Notes: a model not told the origin generated them from the letters alone. Shown: positions 23,248 through 29,340, numbered from the stretch's first letter. The stretch: 45,893 nt of DNA from a virus (IMGVR_UViG_3300033149_003034:1-45893); one strand, 5' to 3'. Translations and numbers: made by a program.

Positions 23248-23683
23248 CCTTGTCACCTCCACAGTCGATTATATACTCGAATTCAGGTTCTTCAACCTGA
23301 ATTGTGCGAGTGACAACTTTTGTCTTGCCTGTTGGAACAGCTATGATTTGGCAGCTATTGGTTGGCTTGCAGTGGATTGTTAAGTAGACTGGTACGCCGT
23401 TTGTCCAGAATGAGGTGTCATAAGAGACCTGTTGTTTATCTATCCGCTTTTCCCACTTGCATTTTAGTACTTCTGACAATGAAGGTAAGATTGAAGACTC
23501 TAGTTCCTCAACATCATCTAGATATACATACAGCATAGCCATCTGCTCATAAACAGAGCCGATGACTTCTTGGCTGGTCAGGTTTTGGATGGTAGTAATG
23601 ACATCTTCTATTGCTTTTTCTGTTCTGATTACGTTTTTGAACCATTTGACTCTTTTCTTTATTCTTTCTTTTAAAGGCTCCAT
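23240..23683 (-). CDS. Hypothetical protein
   Basis: 147 residues, SD agaaaggag. A helical N-half with a basic start (EPLKERIKKRVKWFKNV) and EELESSILPSLSEVLKCKW, then a beta-rich end (VPVYLTIHCKPTNSCQIIAV, VVTRTIQVEEPEFEYIIDC). It is the first gene after a terminator and a palindrome, and it overlaps the ligase gene by 8 nt. No family recognised. Confidence 0.7.
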   Translation of the reverse strand: MEPLKERIKKRVKWFKNVIRTEKAIEDVITTIQNLTSQEVIGSVYEQMAMLYVYLDDVEELESSILPSLSEVLKCKWEKRIDKQQVSYDTSFWTNGVPVYLTIHCKPTNSCQIIAVPTGKTKVVTRTIQVEEPEFEYIIDCGGDKDE

Positions 23684-23701
23684 CGCTTTTGCTCCTTTCT
23701 T

Positions 23702-23726
23702 AGATTGTTTAATTTTTAAACGGTCT
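23702..23726. repeat. Dispersed 25-bp palindrome, copy 8
   Basis: Plus-strand reading AGATTGTTTAAT, T, TTTAAACGGTCT. Intergenic, 18 bp upstream of the ligase-operon first gene (minus strand) and 44 bp past the minus-strand terminator. Confidence 0.9.
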
Positions 23727-23770
23727 ATTTATCAATCCATCTCACTTCACATTTTCATTAATCTTAAAAT

Positions 23771-23803
23771 GCCCTCTGAAAAGGGCTGCGGATTTCAGAG
23801 GGC
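23771..23803 (-). terminator. Intrinsic terminator, minus strand
   Basis: An 11-bp stem GCCCTCTGAAA / TTTCAGAGGGC with an 11-nt loop, followed on the minus strand by ATTTTAAG. It lies just after the 125-aa gene (23829-24206), so it ends that promoter-driven unit. The U run is short. Confidence 0.75.
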
Positions 23804-23828
23804 AAGACCTACGAGTAAACCGCCATAG

Positions 23829-24206
23829 TTATTTCTGTGCAGCCCTCTTCTGAAGCTCAGCCAGAAGCTTCTTTTGCTCCTCAGGTGTGGCACTCTGGAA
23901 TTTTGCAAGGAAAGCCTGGATAGGATCGACCTTTGCACCCTTAACGGCAACGCCCATTTTAGCGTCTTTCAGACGTTCTTGGATGGACTTTTGATCTTCT
24001 CCTCTGCGGAGTGCACTGCGAATATTCGCCTGAAGGGTTACTCGCCAGTTGGCCAGGGCATTGCTGAGTACAGCTTCGCCACCGTACATCTTAATGGCTT
24101 CCTCTGCAGTTTCAGGGACTTGAATCTCGATGGTTGCGGTTAGATCATTAGGGATGCCTTTTTCAGGGTTTTTAGGGACCTTTGCGCTTACTAATTCCTT
24201 TTTCAT
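23829..24206 (-). CDS. Highly expressed-looking hypothetical protein with own promoter and terminator
   Basis: 125 residues, SD aatggaggttagct. KKELVSAKVPKNPEKGIPNDLTA, VPETAEEAIKMYGGEAVLSNALANW, a basic helix ANIRSALRRGEDQKSIQERL and an Ala/Lys-rich C-terminal helix. The gene has its own consensus promoter, a leader with two hairpins, and a terminator, so it is a one-gene transcription unit. From memory similar proteins occur in many phages without a proven role. A basic, abundant, DNA-associated protein is a possible reading. Confidence 0.75.
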   Translation of the reverse strand: MKKELVSAKVPKNPEKGIPNDLTATIEIQVPETAEEAIKMYGGEAVLSNALANWRVTLQANIRSALRRGEDQKSIQERLKDAKMGVAVKGAKVDPIQAFLAKFQSATPEEQKKLLAELQKRAAQK

Positions 24207-24233
24207 AGCTAACCTCCATTAAAGAGTGATTTG

Positions 24234-24263
24234 TGCAGCCTTTGGCTGCAGGTGCAACGCACC
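24234..24263 (-). promoter_or_regulatory. 5-prime leader with two tandem hairpins
   Basis: Within the 68-nt leader of the 125-aa gene: GGTGCGTTGCACC (24263-24251, 5-bp stem) and TGCAGCCAAAGGCTGCA (24250-24234, 7-bp stem, 3-nt loop) lie back to back right after the predicted transcript start. Adjacent 5-prime hairpins commonly protect mRNA from decay; no riboswitch class is recognised. Confidence 0.55.
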
Positions 24264-24280
24264 ATTTTGAAAACATTGTT

Positions 24281-24309
24281 GTTATAACATTAGTTTGTTT
24301 GATTGTCAA
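24281..24309 (-). promoter_or_regulatory. Sigma-70-type promoter, minus strand
   Basis: On the minus strand TTGACA (24309-24304), 17-bp spacer, TATAAC (24286-24281). Transcript start expected near 24274, 68 nt before the 125-aa gene. The 16 nt around the -35 (aatttcccattgacaa) recur exactly at the minus-strand promoter near 28690. Confidence 0.8.
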
Positions 24310-24327
24310 TGGGAAATTTTGTATTTT

Positions 24328-24402
24328 TCACAATCCCTTGTTCAATCTCCAAAAGATAAAGAGTAATGCCAGAGTCAAGATCAAGACTATCCAATAGACC
24401 AT
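24328..24402 (-). CDS. 24-aa membrane microprotein
   Basis: ATG at 24402 with ggtggaggatagcgcaaa upstream; reads MVYWIVLILTLALLFIFW then RLNKGL. One hydrophobic helix with a short positive end, so N-out or signal-anchor type. It overlaps the end of the HTH/Zn-ribbon gene by 16 nt. Very small, so real expression is uncertain, but SD and composition are good. Confidence 0.5.
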   Translation of the reverse strand: MVYWIVLILTLALLFIFWRLNKGL

Positions 24403-24737
24403 TTTGCGCTATCCTCCACCACTTCTTTCGTTGTAAACTTTCTCCTACACTCCCTACATTGTCTATGTCGATAGTAAAACTTGCCAAGGGAAGACCATAG
24501 GACCTTTGAATTCTGTGCTCCGCAGTCAGGACATTTTGGGCCTCCTTTTACTTGCCTTTTTATGCCTCTCCGAGGCAGAGAAGAGGCCTCCATAAACTGT
24601 TGGACCGCAGATTTACTGACAATGAGTTTGTCAGCAATCTCGTCCAGGGACATTCCTTGGACATAGTAAAAGTCTGCGATCATTTCTCTTGGATCATTGT
24701 AGTTCATTTCTTTAGCTTTCTCTATCCAGTCGATCAT
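24387..24737 (-). CDS. HTH plus Zn-ribbon transcription regulator
   Basis: 116 residues, SD taggagactatct. Residues 15-55 form a helix-turn-helix (DPREMIADFYYVQGMSLDEIADKL, VSKSAVQQFMEASSLPRRG). Residues 68-103 form a zinc ribbon, CPDCGAQNSKVLWSS...YYRHRQCRECRRKFTTKE, that closely resembles the NrdR N-terminal ribbon. The combination suggests a DNA-binding regulator. It lies beside two membrane microproteins and upstream of the promoter-driven 125-aa gene. What it controls is unknown. Confidence 0.75.
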   Translation of the reverse strand: MIDWIEKAKEMNYNDPREMIADFYYVQGMSLDEIADKLIVSKSAVQQFMEASSLPRRGIKRQVKGGPKCPDCGAQNSKVLWSSLGKFYYRHRQCRECRRKFTTKEVVEDSAKWSIG

Positions 24738-24747
24738 AGATAGTCTC

Positions 24748-24840
24748 CTAAAAGATTGTTATGTAAAGCAACATTCCGCAGACTACAACTGCGCTTCCGA
24801 TAATGTAGCCTGTGAGAAATCCTTTAAGGAAATTAGTCAT
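24748..24840 (-). CDS. 30-aa membrane microprotein
   Basis: ATG at 24840 with aaaggaggtagtga upstream; reads MTNFLKGFLTGYIIG, then SAVVVCGMLLYITIF. One clear transmembrane helix. The stop is about 10 nt before the HTH/Zn-ribbon start and the following taggaga gives that gene its SD. A strong SD supports it. Confidence 0.6.
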   Translation of the reverse strand: MTNFLKGFLTGYIIGSAVVVCGMLLYITIF

Positions 24841-24857
24841 TTCACTACCTCCTTTCA

Positions 24858-25022
24858 TTAATCTTCAAAGGTAATCTTTATTCGTTGAAGTGGTTCTTTT
24901 CCATCTGGCCTGGAAATCCGCTGAGGAATGTAGATTACGAAATCACCTGAGGGTGACTCATAACGGTCACCACCACTTTTGCGGGCAGGTCTTTTGAGTT
25001 CTACTGTTTCGACTATTTTCAT
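24858..25022 (-). CDS. Small hypothetical protein
   Basis: 54 residues, starting MKIVETVELKRPARKS and ending PLQRIKITFED. Its ATG overlaps the upstream stop (ATGA), which supports coupled translation. A basic middle and beta-rich ends (SGDFVIYIPQRI). Unrecognised. Confidence 0.65.
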   Translation of the reverse strand: MKIVETVELKRPARKSGGDRYESPSGDFVIYIPQRISRPDGKEPLQRIKITFED

Positions 25023-25210
25023 TGTTCATCCTCCTTTCCTTCTACAGAAATATAAATCTTATTATCATTAGTCCAGGTAGGTCTAAGTGCAATTCTGACT
25101 ACACAATCATATGCACGTATTTCTACCATCACGGTGTACTCGTCGTCGGTTCTTACAACTACATTCGGAGTACCGCTTATTTCGTCCACAACCTTTACTC
25201 TTTCGTTCAT
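25019..25210 (-). CDS. Small hypothetical protein, beta-rich
   Basis: 63 residues from ATG at 25210 (weak purine-rich SD); a TTG at 25246 could extend it by 12 residues into the upstream gene. NERVKVVDEISGTPNVVVRT, YTVMVEIRAYDCVVRIAL and KIYISVEGKEDEQ suggest a small beta-barrel. Coupled by 4-nt overlap to the downstream gene. Unrecognised. Confidence 0.6.
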   Translation of the reverse strand: MNERVKVVDEISGTPNVVVRTDDEYTVMVEIRAYDCVVRIALRPTWTNDNKIYISVEGKEDEQ

Positions 25211-25229
25211 TGTTCTTTTCTTCTCTCTT

Positions 25230-25550
25230 TCAGGATTGTTCCTCAAAATCTTCTGGTCTCAACTCTACACCAAGCGCTTCGGCAATTTTAAAGATTTGGT
25301 CCTTTGTTAGTTTTATTTCTAAATCCTTTGCCTTTTTTCTCTCACCTGGGCTAGGAAGTTTGGTTAATCTCTCATCCTCAGCCAATTTTCTATCTGCCTT
25401 TTCGAACCTCCTTTTCCAATGAAAGTGACGTTGTTCGTAAGAGCGCAAAATTCTGCGGATTGTGAGAATGGTTTCCCAGAGTTCTTTACAACGCAGTTTC
25501 GCTTCGCACCTTTCACGTTCTAGGACTGCTTTTTCTTCTTCCGTCAGCAT
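25230..25550 (-). CDS. Coiled-coil hypothetical protein
   Basis: 106 residues, SD ttaggaggtccc. Almost wholly charged helix (EEEKAVLERERCEAKL, RRILRSYEQRHFHWKRRFEKA), then a small C-terminal segment KLTKDQIFKIAEALGVELRPEDF that looks like a helix-hairpin. Probably oligomeric. No family assigned. Confidence 0.65.
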   Translation of the reverse strand: MLTEEEKAVLERERCEAKLRCKELWETILTIRRILRSYEQRHFHWKRRFEKADRKLAEDERLTKLPSPGERKKAKDLEIKLTKDQIFKIAEALGVELRPEDFEEQS

Positions 25551-25568
25551 CTTGGGACCTCCTAAAGT

Positions 25569-25919
25569 TTAAATCGAAGATTGTATTTTCCTTATTACTT
25601 TCATCGCTTGAACAACTAGGTTGTATAACTTAAGGTATTTATACTTATGGGACTTTATAACACGTTCCATTTCATAGATTCTGTAGTAATATGTGCCCAG
25701 TATGTCTCGATTGATAGTATTATGTTTTAAGTCTAACATAATGTCGGCTAAGTGACCTGCGACTCTCCACGCTATTGCTGTGTGGAGGTCAAGTATTTGA
25801 CTGCATCTGGGATGAGCCTCTGGGCAGATATAGATAAAATTGCACTTTGGTACGTGGCAATAGCGTCGTAGTTTATACTCTATATCTTTCATCACCTCTA
25901 TTATCGTCTCGGTGTTCAT
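25569..25919 (-). CDS. Hypothetical protein with Cys/His cluster
   Basis: 116 residues, SD ctggaggagaga. RRYCHVPKCNFIYICPEAHPRC near residues 19-39 contains four Cys and two His, a possible metal site or the SAP-like Cys pattern of small regulators. The rest is helical. Located between the coiled-coil gene and palindrome copy 9. Not recognised. Confidence 0.6.
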   Translation of the reverse strand: MNTETIIEVMKDIEYKLRRYCHVPKCNFIYICPEAHPRCSQILDLHTAIAWRVAGHLADIMLDLKHNTINRDILGTYYYRIYEMERVIKSHKYKYLKLYNLVVQAMKVIRKIQSSI

Positions 25920-25930
25920 TTCTCTCCTCC

Positions 25931-25955
25931 AGTTTGTTTAAAATTTAAACAAACT
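25931..25955. repeat. Dispersed 25-bp palindrome, copy 9 (perfect)
   Basis: Left arm AGTTTGTTTAAA, central A, right arm TTTAAACAAACT: all 12 arm positions pair, so this is a perfect dyad with a one-base centre. Intergenic, between genes starting at 25919 and ending at 25958. Confidence 0.95.
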
Positions 25956-25957
25956 AT

Positions 25958-26236
25958 TTACCTCCACACTTCTTTTCCATCTTCCAACCTCCAACCTGTT
26001 GATACTACATCTTCGAAGTTGATGCCAAAGGCATTGCACACATCTAGGTGTGTGCCTCTCGATAGACCCCAGATGGTACCATCTGAGGTTTTGACAATAA
26101 CTTCTGTAACCTTTCCTTTGACAATTGTCTTAGGTTTACTTTTTCTTCTTTTCCTCCAAGGATTTCCGACTAAGGGCCTTCTCCAACCACTTGGTCGGAC
26201 AACTGAGATGTGTTGTCCTAGAATTGACACACTCAT
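25958..26236 (-). CDS. Small basic hypothetical protein
   Basis: 92 residues, SD aaggaagg. The N-half is very basic (RPSGWRRPLVGNPWRKRRKSKPK), and the C-half is beta-rich (KGKVTEVIVKTSDGTIWGLSRG), ending GWRLEDGKEVWR. May bind nucleic acid. Unrecognised. Confidence 0.6.
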   Translation of the reverse strand: MSVSILGQHISVVRPSGWRRPLVGNPWRKRRKSKPKTIVKGKVTEVIVKTSDGTIWGLSRGTHLDVCNAFGINFEDVVSTGWRLEDGKEVWR

Positions 26237-26255
26237 TTTGCTTCTCCTTCCTTAA

Positions 26256-26447
26256 TCAACCACTGCTATCAACAAAATATTTATATTTGCACTTCGAGCA
26301 CCAAAACACTGAAAGGCCACGTGGCGAGAGCTGCTCCCATCATAAGCGATGACTTTTTTCTCCACATTTCTTAACTATTTTCGGAGTCTTTTTCCAGCTA
26401 TTAGCAAAACCAAGGTCTTTCAGTTTAACGCTTAAGTGACTTTTCAT
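26256..26447 (-). pseudogene. Zn-ribbon ORF interrupted by in-frame TGA
   Basis: ATG at 26447 follows ggaggtgatcattgctg. The frame reads MKSHLSVKLKDLGFANS, then KKCGEKSHRL, a TGA at codon 36 (26342-26340), then WEQLSPRGLSVFWCSKC and KYKYFVDSSG before a second TGA. The Cys and His before the stop and CSKC after it would together make a zinc ribbon, so both halves look like one protein. A CGA-to-TGA or TGG-to-TGA change, a sequencing error or readthrough could explain it. Other genes here use TGA as a normal stop. Confidence 0.5.
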
Positions 26448-26652
26448 CAGCAATGATCACCTCCTTTCCTGATGTATAGATTGTTGCCTTCCCTTTGATG
26501 TTAATTGTTGGTAAGGATCTCCTTTCCACCTTTCGTTCCAACAGTGCAAGTCGTTCTTCGATTGCTTGCAACTGCATACATTTTGAATAACAGAAGGCAA
26601 TTGCTAAGATCATTGAAATAGCGAACGCCGCAGTTATTGCTATCTCTTTCAT
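26425..26652 (-). CDS. Single-TM coiled-coil protein
   Basis: 75 residues, SD gtggagagattgag. Residues 5-24 form one membrane helix (IAITAAFAISMILAIAF), followed by a heptad-like acidic/basic helix LQAIEERLALLERKVERR and a short tail. A membrane-anchored oligomeric protein; could be spanin-like or an inhibitor of host functions, which is only a guess. It overlaps its neighbour on each side. Confidence 0.65.
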   Translation of the reverse strand: MKEIAITAAFAISMILAIAFCYSKCMQLQAIEERLALLERKVERRSLPTINIKGKATIYTSGKEVIIADEKSLKR

Positions 26653-26924
26653 CTCAATCTCTCCACCATCATCCTTTCCGCTTCCTCAGCCCACAATGCC
26701 CAGGGTTCGTTGATTGAAGGTTGGCGTTTCAACTCACCCATCATAGTGACGTGCCAACACTTTCCGTGGAACCTTGCACCTGGACAACTGCATTTCCAGA
26801 AAGATCTATCAAACCTGATGTGATAAGTGAAACGGTCATCTTTGATCACCTGCACTGTTCGAGTCGTCTCAAAGAATCGGAATTCGTAAAAGGTATTTTT
26901 ATGAGTTGTTGTTAACACTTTCAT
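26649..26924 (-). CDS. SWIM zinc-finger protein
   Basis: 91 residues from ATG at 26924 (SD agaggtaac); a start at 26957 is possible. The signature CSCPGARFHGKCWHV fits the SWIM motif CxC...CxH, which binds DNA or proteins. Upstream it is beta-rich (TFYEFRFFETTRTVQVIKDD). Stand-alone SWIM proteins in phages are usually of unknown role. Confidence 0.7.
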   Translation of the reverse strand: MKVLTTTHKNTFYEFRFFETTRTVQVIKDDRFTYHIRFDRSFWKCSCPGARFHGKCWHVTMMGELKRQPSINEPWALWAEEAERMMVERLR

Positions 26925-27150
26925 TGTTACCTCTTCTTTGCTTCCATCTGAATCCAAGGAATTTATCTAACTGTTTCGGAGTTTGCATGGTATGGAACTC
27001 GTTCCATATACAGCCACAAGGACAGATACATACTACACAATATCCATCCTCAGTGACTATCCTCACCGCATGCTCATTATCACATTCTGGACAAATTGCG
27101 TTGTTGTCGATATGAAGTGAGTAGCCTTTTGAGTCTTTATGGATAGTCAT
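26899..27150 (-). CDS. Zn-ribbon-like hypothetical protein
   Basis: 83 residues, SD aaaaaggaggtaaaa. CPECDNEHA and CVVCICPCGCIW give CxxC and CxxCxCxCxC patterns, enough for at least one zinc. A basic and Asn-rich tail (KQRRGNNESVNNNS). Probably the first or second translated gene from the promoter at 27428-27456. Confidence 0.65.
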   Translation of the reverse strand: MTIHKDSKGYSLHIDNNAICPECDNEHAVRIVTEDGYCVVCICPCGCIWNEFHTMQTPKQLDKFLGFRWKQRRGNNESVNNNS

Positions 27151-27173
27151 TGTTTTACCTCCTTTTTAGATAA

Positions 27174-27199
27174 CACACATCCAAGAATGTGTCTTTTTT
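27174..27199 (+). terminator. Plus-oriented intrinsic terminator
   Basis: Hairpin ACACAT ... ATGTGT (6-7 bp, short loop around ccaaga) followed on the plus strand by C and seven T. The U tract is on the plus side only, so it should stop plus-strand (antisense) transcription entering the minus-strand operon; for minus-strand transcripts it is only a hairpin between two genes. Confidence 0.55.
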
Positions 27200-27202
27200 T
27201 AA

Positions 27203-27376
27203 CTACAATTCATCAATAAAAAGTGCCACAGGACTTTCTGGATCATTCTCGTTCCACAACTCAGGTCTTGGAACTCCATCGGTGTTTCCATCCAGATCAA
27301 CGATGATTAGTCGGTCAGGAGAAAACTTCCTAAGTTCCTCAATGAGTTCTCCAACAGTCGATACTTTGTTGTCCAT
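27203..27376 (-). CDS. Small hypothetical protein (VGELIE type)
   Basis: 57 residues, SD gggaggtataac. Starts MDNKVSTVGELIEELRK, then FSPDRLIIVDLDGN, ends VALFIDEL. Short phage and bacterial proteins with this helix-strand-DG layout are common, role unknown. It is the first gene after the operator-containing promoter at 27428-27456, 45 nt downstream of the expected transcript start. Confidence 0.75.
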   Translation of the reverse strand: MDNKVSTVGELIEELRKFSPDRLIIVDLDGNTDGVPRPELWNENDPESPVALFIDEL

Positions 27377-27427
27377 GTTATACCTCCCTTCATCAAATAG
27401 TTATGATTCACCTTATCATCGCCGCCC

Positions 27428-27456
27428 ATGTTAACACATTAAAATGTGTTTGTCAA
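27428..27456 (-). promoter_or_regulatory. Sigma-70-type promoter with palindromic operator in spacer, minus strand
   Basis: On the minus strand TTGACA (27456-27451), exactly 17 bp, TAACAT (27433-27428). The spacer and its edges carry an 18-bp dyad with 8-bp arms AACACATT / AATGTGTT around two bases. A repressor bound there would cover the promoter. Expected start near 27421, driving the long minus-strand early region. Confidence 0.82.
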
Positions 27457-27505
27457 CACCTTTAAAACAATTATTTTCATTTACAGTTCACATCAAAGTC
27501 GTGGA

Positions 27506-27661
27506 TCAATTACTGAGTAACCAAAGAAGATGAAAAACCTTCCGCTTCAACTCGTTGAGTGCCTTGATTGCCTCATCCCTTGATGATGATCTGATGACAA
27601 TATCCTTGTTCAACAACATAGCTAACAAGACATGGTAGGAAGTTTCCATTGCTCTCTCCAT
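27506..27661 (-). CDS. Small hypothetical protein, no visible SD
   Basis: 51 residues beginning MERAMETSYHVLLAMLLNKD and ending VFHLLWLLSN. No Shine-Dalgarno; the start lies 9 bp past palindrome copy 10 on the minus-strand side and 33 bp after the upstream gene. Composition is coding-like (helical, amphipathic, basic middle), but evidence is limited. Confidence 0.4.
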   Translation of the reverse strand: MERAMETSYHVLLAMLLNKDIVIRSSSRDEAIKALNELKRKVFHLLWLLSN

Positions 27662-27670
27662 TGTCGCAAC

Positions 27671-27695
27671 AGACCGTTCAAATTTTAAACAATCT
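27671..27695. repeat. Dispersed 25-bp palindrome, copy 10
   Basis: Plus-strand reading AGACCGTTCAAA, T, TTTAAACAATCT. It overlaps the stop codon of the 233-aa gene. Confidence 0.9.
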
Positions 27696-28395
27696 ACTCA
27701 CCGCCCTCAGATGGTCTCTTAGCTAGTTTCTTCAAATTCTCTGGCGAAAGCGCTTCGTTTTCAAACGCTAACCTTTCTCTATCACGTTCCTCTATCTCTT
27801 TCATTTTCTGGTGAAACTCTTCGTCAGTCATCTTTTCTTTAACGGTTGGGACTTTCTTACTTTTGGCCAATATACCTTGTGTTCTGGCACTTTCTATAGC
27901 CTTTCTCTTTATCTCCTCAATTTCCTTTCTCTTTTCACTATCTATTTTCTTCCTTATATTCTTCCACTCCTCTTCATCTATAGCCCTACCGGCACTTACT
28001 TCTCCATCGAAGATCTCTTGCTTGTTTTTATGCATTGTACTAAACTGCTGCGGCACATACTGACTAGGCTCCACCTTCTGCATTCTCAAATTTTCAAATG
28101 AAAGGGCCATAGCCCTTCTCTTATAGCCTTTCTTTGTTAAACTAGCCTGCCTCAATCCTCTGCTAACCAGCACTCTCACAGCATCACTCATTCTCAAATC
28201 TCTGTCTTCCACCTTTCCATTTGCCACAAGCACCTCCAACATCAACTCTAAACTCCAACTAACTAACTGACTCAGACTCTTAACAAATACTCCTTCTTCT
28301 TCCCAATACAACGCTAACCTCGCCAACGTTGTTACATCTATTCTCGCTTGTACAGACAGCGATCTCTCAAATTTGACATCTTTATCTATCTTCAT
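27694..28395 (-). CDS. Hypothetical protein, plasmid/phage-maintenance-like, charged
   Basis: 233 residues, SD taaaggaggtcc. N-terminal 90 residues: FERSLSVQARIDVTTLARLALYW, SLSQLVSWSLELMLEVLVANG and DAVRVLVSRGLRQASLTKKG, looking like strand-helix-helix DNA-binding elements. The C-terminal 110 residues are a long charged helix (DEEEWKNIRKKIDSEKRK onward). It is the first gene leftward from the control region and so a candidate early regulator or replication initiator; no family is recognised. Confidence 0.65.
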   Translation of the reverse strand: MKIDKDVKFERSLSVQARIDVTTLARLALYWEEEGVFVKSLSQLVSWSLELMLEVLVANGKVEDRDLRMSDAVRVLVSRGLRQASLTKKGYKRRAMALSFENLRMQKVEPSQYVPQQFSTMHKNKQEIFDGEVSAGRAIDEEEWKNIRKKIDSEKRKEIEEIKRKAIESARTQGILAKSKKVPTVKEKMTDEEFHQKMKEIEERDRERLAFENEALSPENLKKLAKRPSEGGE

Positions 28396-28416
28396 TTTGC
28401 AGGACCTCCTTTAACA

Positions 28417-28456
28417 TTTGTTTGTTTGTTTGCCTGTTTGTTTGTTTGTTTGTTTA
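28417..28456. repeat. TTTG tetranucleotide tract
   Basis: About ten tandem TTTG units with one CCTG and a final TTTA variant, in the minus-strand leader just upstream of the SD of the 233-aa gene. On the transcript this is an A-rich CAAA tract, likely unstructured. Length variation by slippage is possible. Confidence 0.8.
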
Positions 28457-28666
28457 TTGTAACCATATCCACCTCCCACCCGTAAATGTTTGTTCGTTTA
28501 TAGGTTTGCAAGTTTGTCTCTAGTTCTGTTTCTAGTTATATATTTTTTATACTAGGACAAACATCTCTACAACCAAACACTTCTCTGGGCAAACATGGCA
28601 TGGTGGGTACCGGATATAGTTACAATTAACAACCAAACATTAAACATTAAACAACCAAACAATTTC

Positions 28667-28695
28667 ACAATACCCAAACTTCACCCATTTGTCAA
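28667..28695 (-). promoter_or_regulatory. Probable sigma-70-type promoter, minus strand
   Basis: On the minus strand TTGACA (28695-28690), 17 bp, TATTGT (28672-28667). Sixteen bases around the -35 equal those of the promoter at 24281-24309. The expected leader to the 233-aa gene is about 265 nt and would carry the CAAA tract; a second, weaker AT-rich promoter near 28530 cannot be excluded. Confidence 0.65.
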
Positions 28696-28722
28696 TGGGA
28701 AATTATGTGAAATTAATGACTA

Positions 28723-28795
28723 GGTTAATAGTTAATAGTTAGTGGTTAGTGATTAGTGGTTAGCAAGTGGTTAGTGATCAGTTGTTCGTTGTTAG
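28723..28795. repeat. GTTAGTG-type short direct repeats
   Basis: Runs of gttaatagtta, gttagtgattag and gtggttag in loose tandem. The same words (gttaatagttggtggttagtggttag) reappear at 28988-29013, next to and into the end of the 109-aa gene. They may be iteron-like or simply low-complexity DNA. Confidence 0.7.
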
Positions 28796-28853
28796 TTCTC
28801 GCTTCGCTCGCTGCAACCCCAGCCCCTTCAAATTCGTTGATCTATAGCACCAA

Positions 28854-28878
28854 AGATTGTTCAAAAAATAAATGATCT
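28854..28878. repeat. Dispersed 25-bp palindrome, copy 11 (diverged)
   Basis: Left arm AGATTGTTCAAA fits; right arm ATAAATGATCT departs at several positions but keeps the AG...CT ends and spacing. Non-coding control region. Confidence 0.65.
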
Positions 28879-28932
28879 TTCGATCGGCCAAAAGACCAAA
28901 AGACCAACTTTTCAACGCAGTTGAAAAGGAAT

Positions 28933-28963
28933 AAAAAAAGCCTAGGAACAACGTCCTAGGCCT
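28933..28963 (-). terminator. Strong intrinsic terminator, minus strand
   Basis: On the minus strand GCCTAGGA, 6-nt loop, TCCTAGGC (8-bp GC-rich stem), then CTTTTTTTATT-like U run (28939-28933). It closes the single-gene unit 29011-29340. Confidence 0.88.
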
Positions 28964-29010
28964 TTCAATTGAATATGGTAGGTGATCGGTTAATAGTTGG
29001 TGGTTAGTGG

Positions 29011-29340
29011 TTAGATGTCAAGATTTTCTAATACCTGAGGGTTATCAACTGCCAATTCGGCAATTTTGCGTGGCAATCCAGCGGCGATCAACCTTTGAAT
29101 TTTCTCCTCACGTGATTCAATCTTTCGGCCGCAGTTGAGGACGTGAATCGTCGAATTGTTCAATTCCAGCGCTTCGTCCTTTGTTAGGGCTCGTAATGAC
29201 CTTTGAAATGCAATCACTCGGTTTGACAAAGCCCATTCAATGATCTGCTCACGTGATACATTGGAGAAATCAAATGTGATTGTCAATCGGACTTTGTCAC
29301 CATTGTCTAGCGTAGTCTGAAACGTATGTGTCTTTTTCAT
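29011..29340 (-). CDS. Hypothetical phage protein, single-gene unit in control region
   Basis: 109 residues from ATG at 29340, set by cgaaaggagtaaaagct. A beta N-half (HTFQTTLDNGDKVRLTITFDF), then SREQIIEWALSNRVIAFQRSLRALTKDEAL, and a C-half REEKIQRLIAAGLPRKIAELAVDNPQ. I recall similar proteins from other phage genomes without function. It has its own promoter and strong terminator, so it is expressed separately, probably early and in quantity; position between opposed promoters suggests a regulator or a DNA-binding protein. Confidence 0.75.
   Translation of the reverse strand: MKKTHTFQTTLDNGDKVRLTITFDFSNVSREQIIEWALSNRVIAFQRSLRALTKDEALELNNSTIHVLNCGRKIESREEKIQRLIAAGLPRKIAELAVDNPQVLENLDI

Larger units (their letters stand above)
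28396..29010. other. Non-coding control region with simple repeats (candidate origin)
   Basis: 615 bp without a convincing gene. It holds a TTTG tract (28417-28456), AT-rich DNA with repeated aaccaaac and attaaac words (28620-28680), the minus-strand promoter near 28667-28695, GTTAGTG-type repeats (28723-28795), an inverted repeat CGCTTCGCTCG-type at about 28800, palindrome copy 11, and a minus-strand terminator. The mix of direct repeats and AT-rich DNA beside promoters is what a replication origin or master control region can look like; that is an inference. Confidence 0.55.

Noticed and set aside
24290-24487. 65-aa minus-strand frame overlapping the HTH/Zn-ribbon gene
   Set aside because: It covers the end of the regulator gene and the promoter at 24281-24309 in a different frame and has no SD; the 24-aa membrane peptide fits the region better.
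28723-28795. CRISPR-like array
   Set aside because: The repeated words are 5-12 bp, irregular and without unique spacers of constant length; no cas genes are present apart from a Cas4-like phage nuclease.
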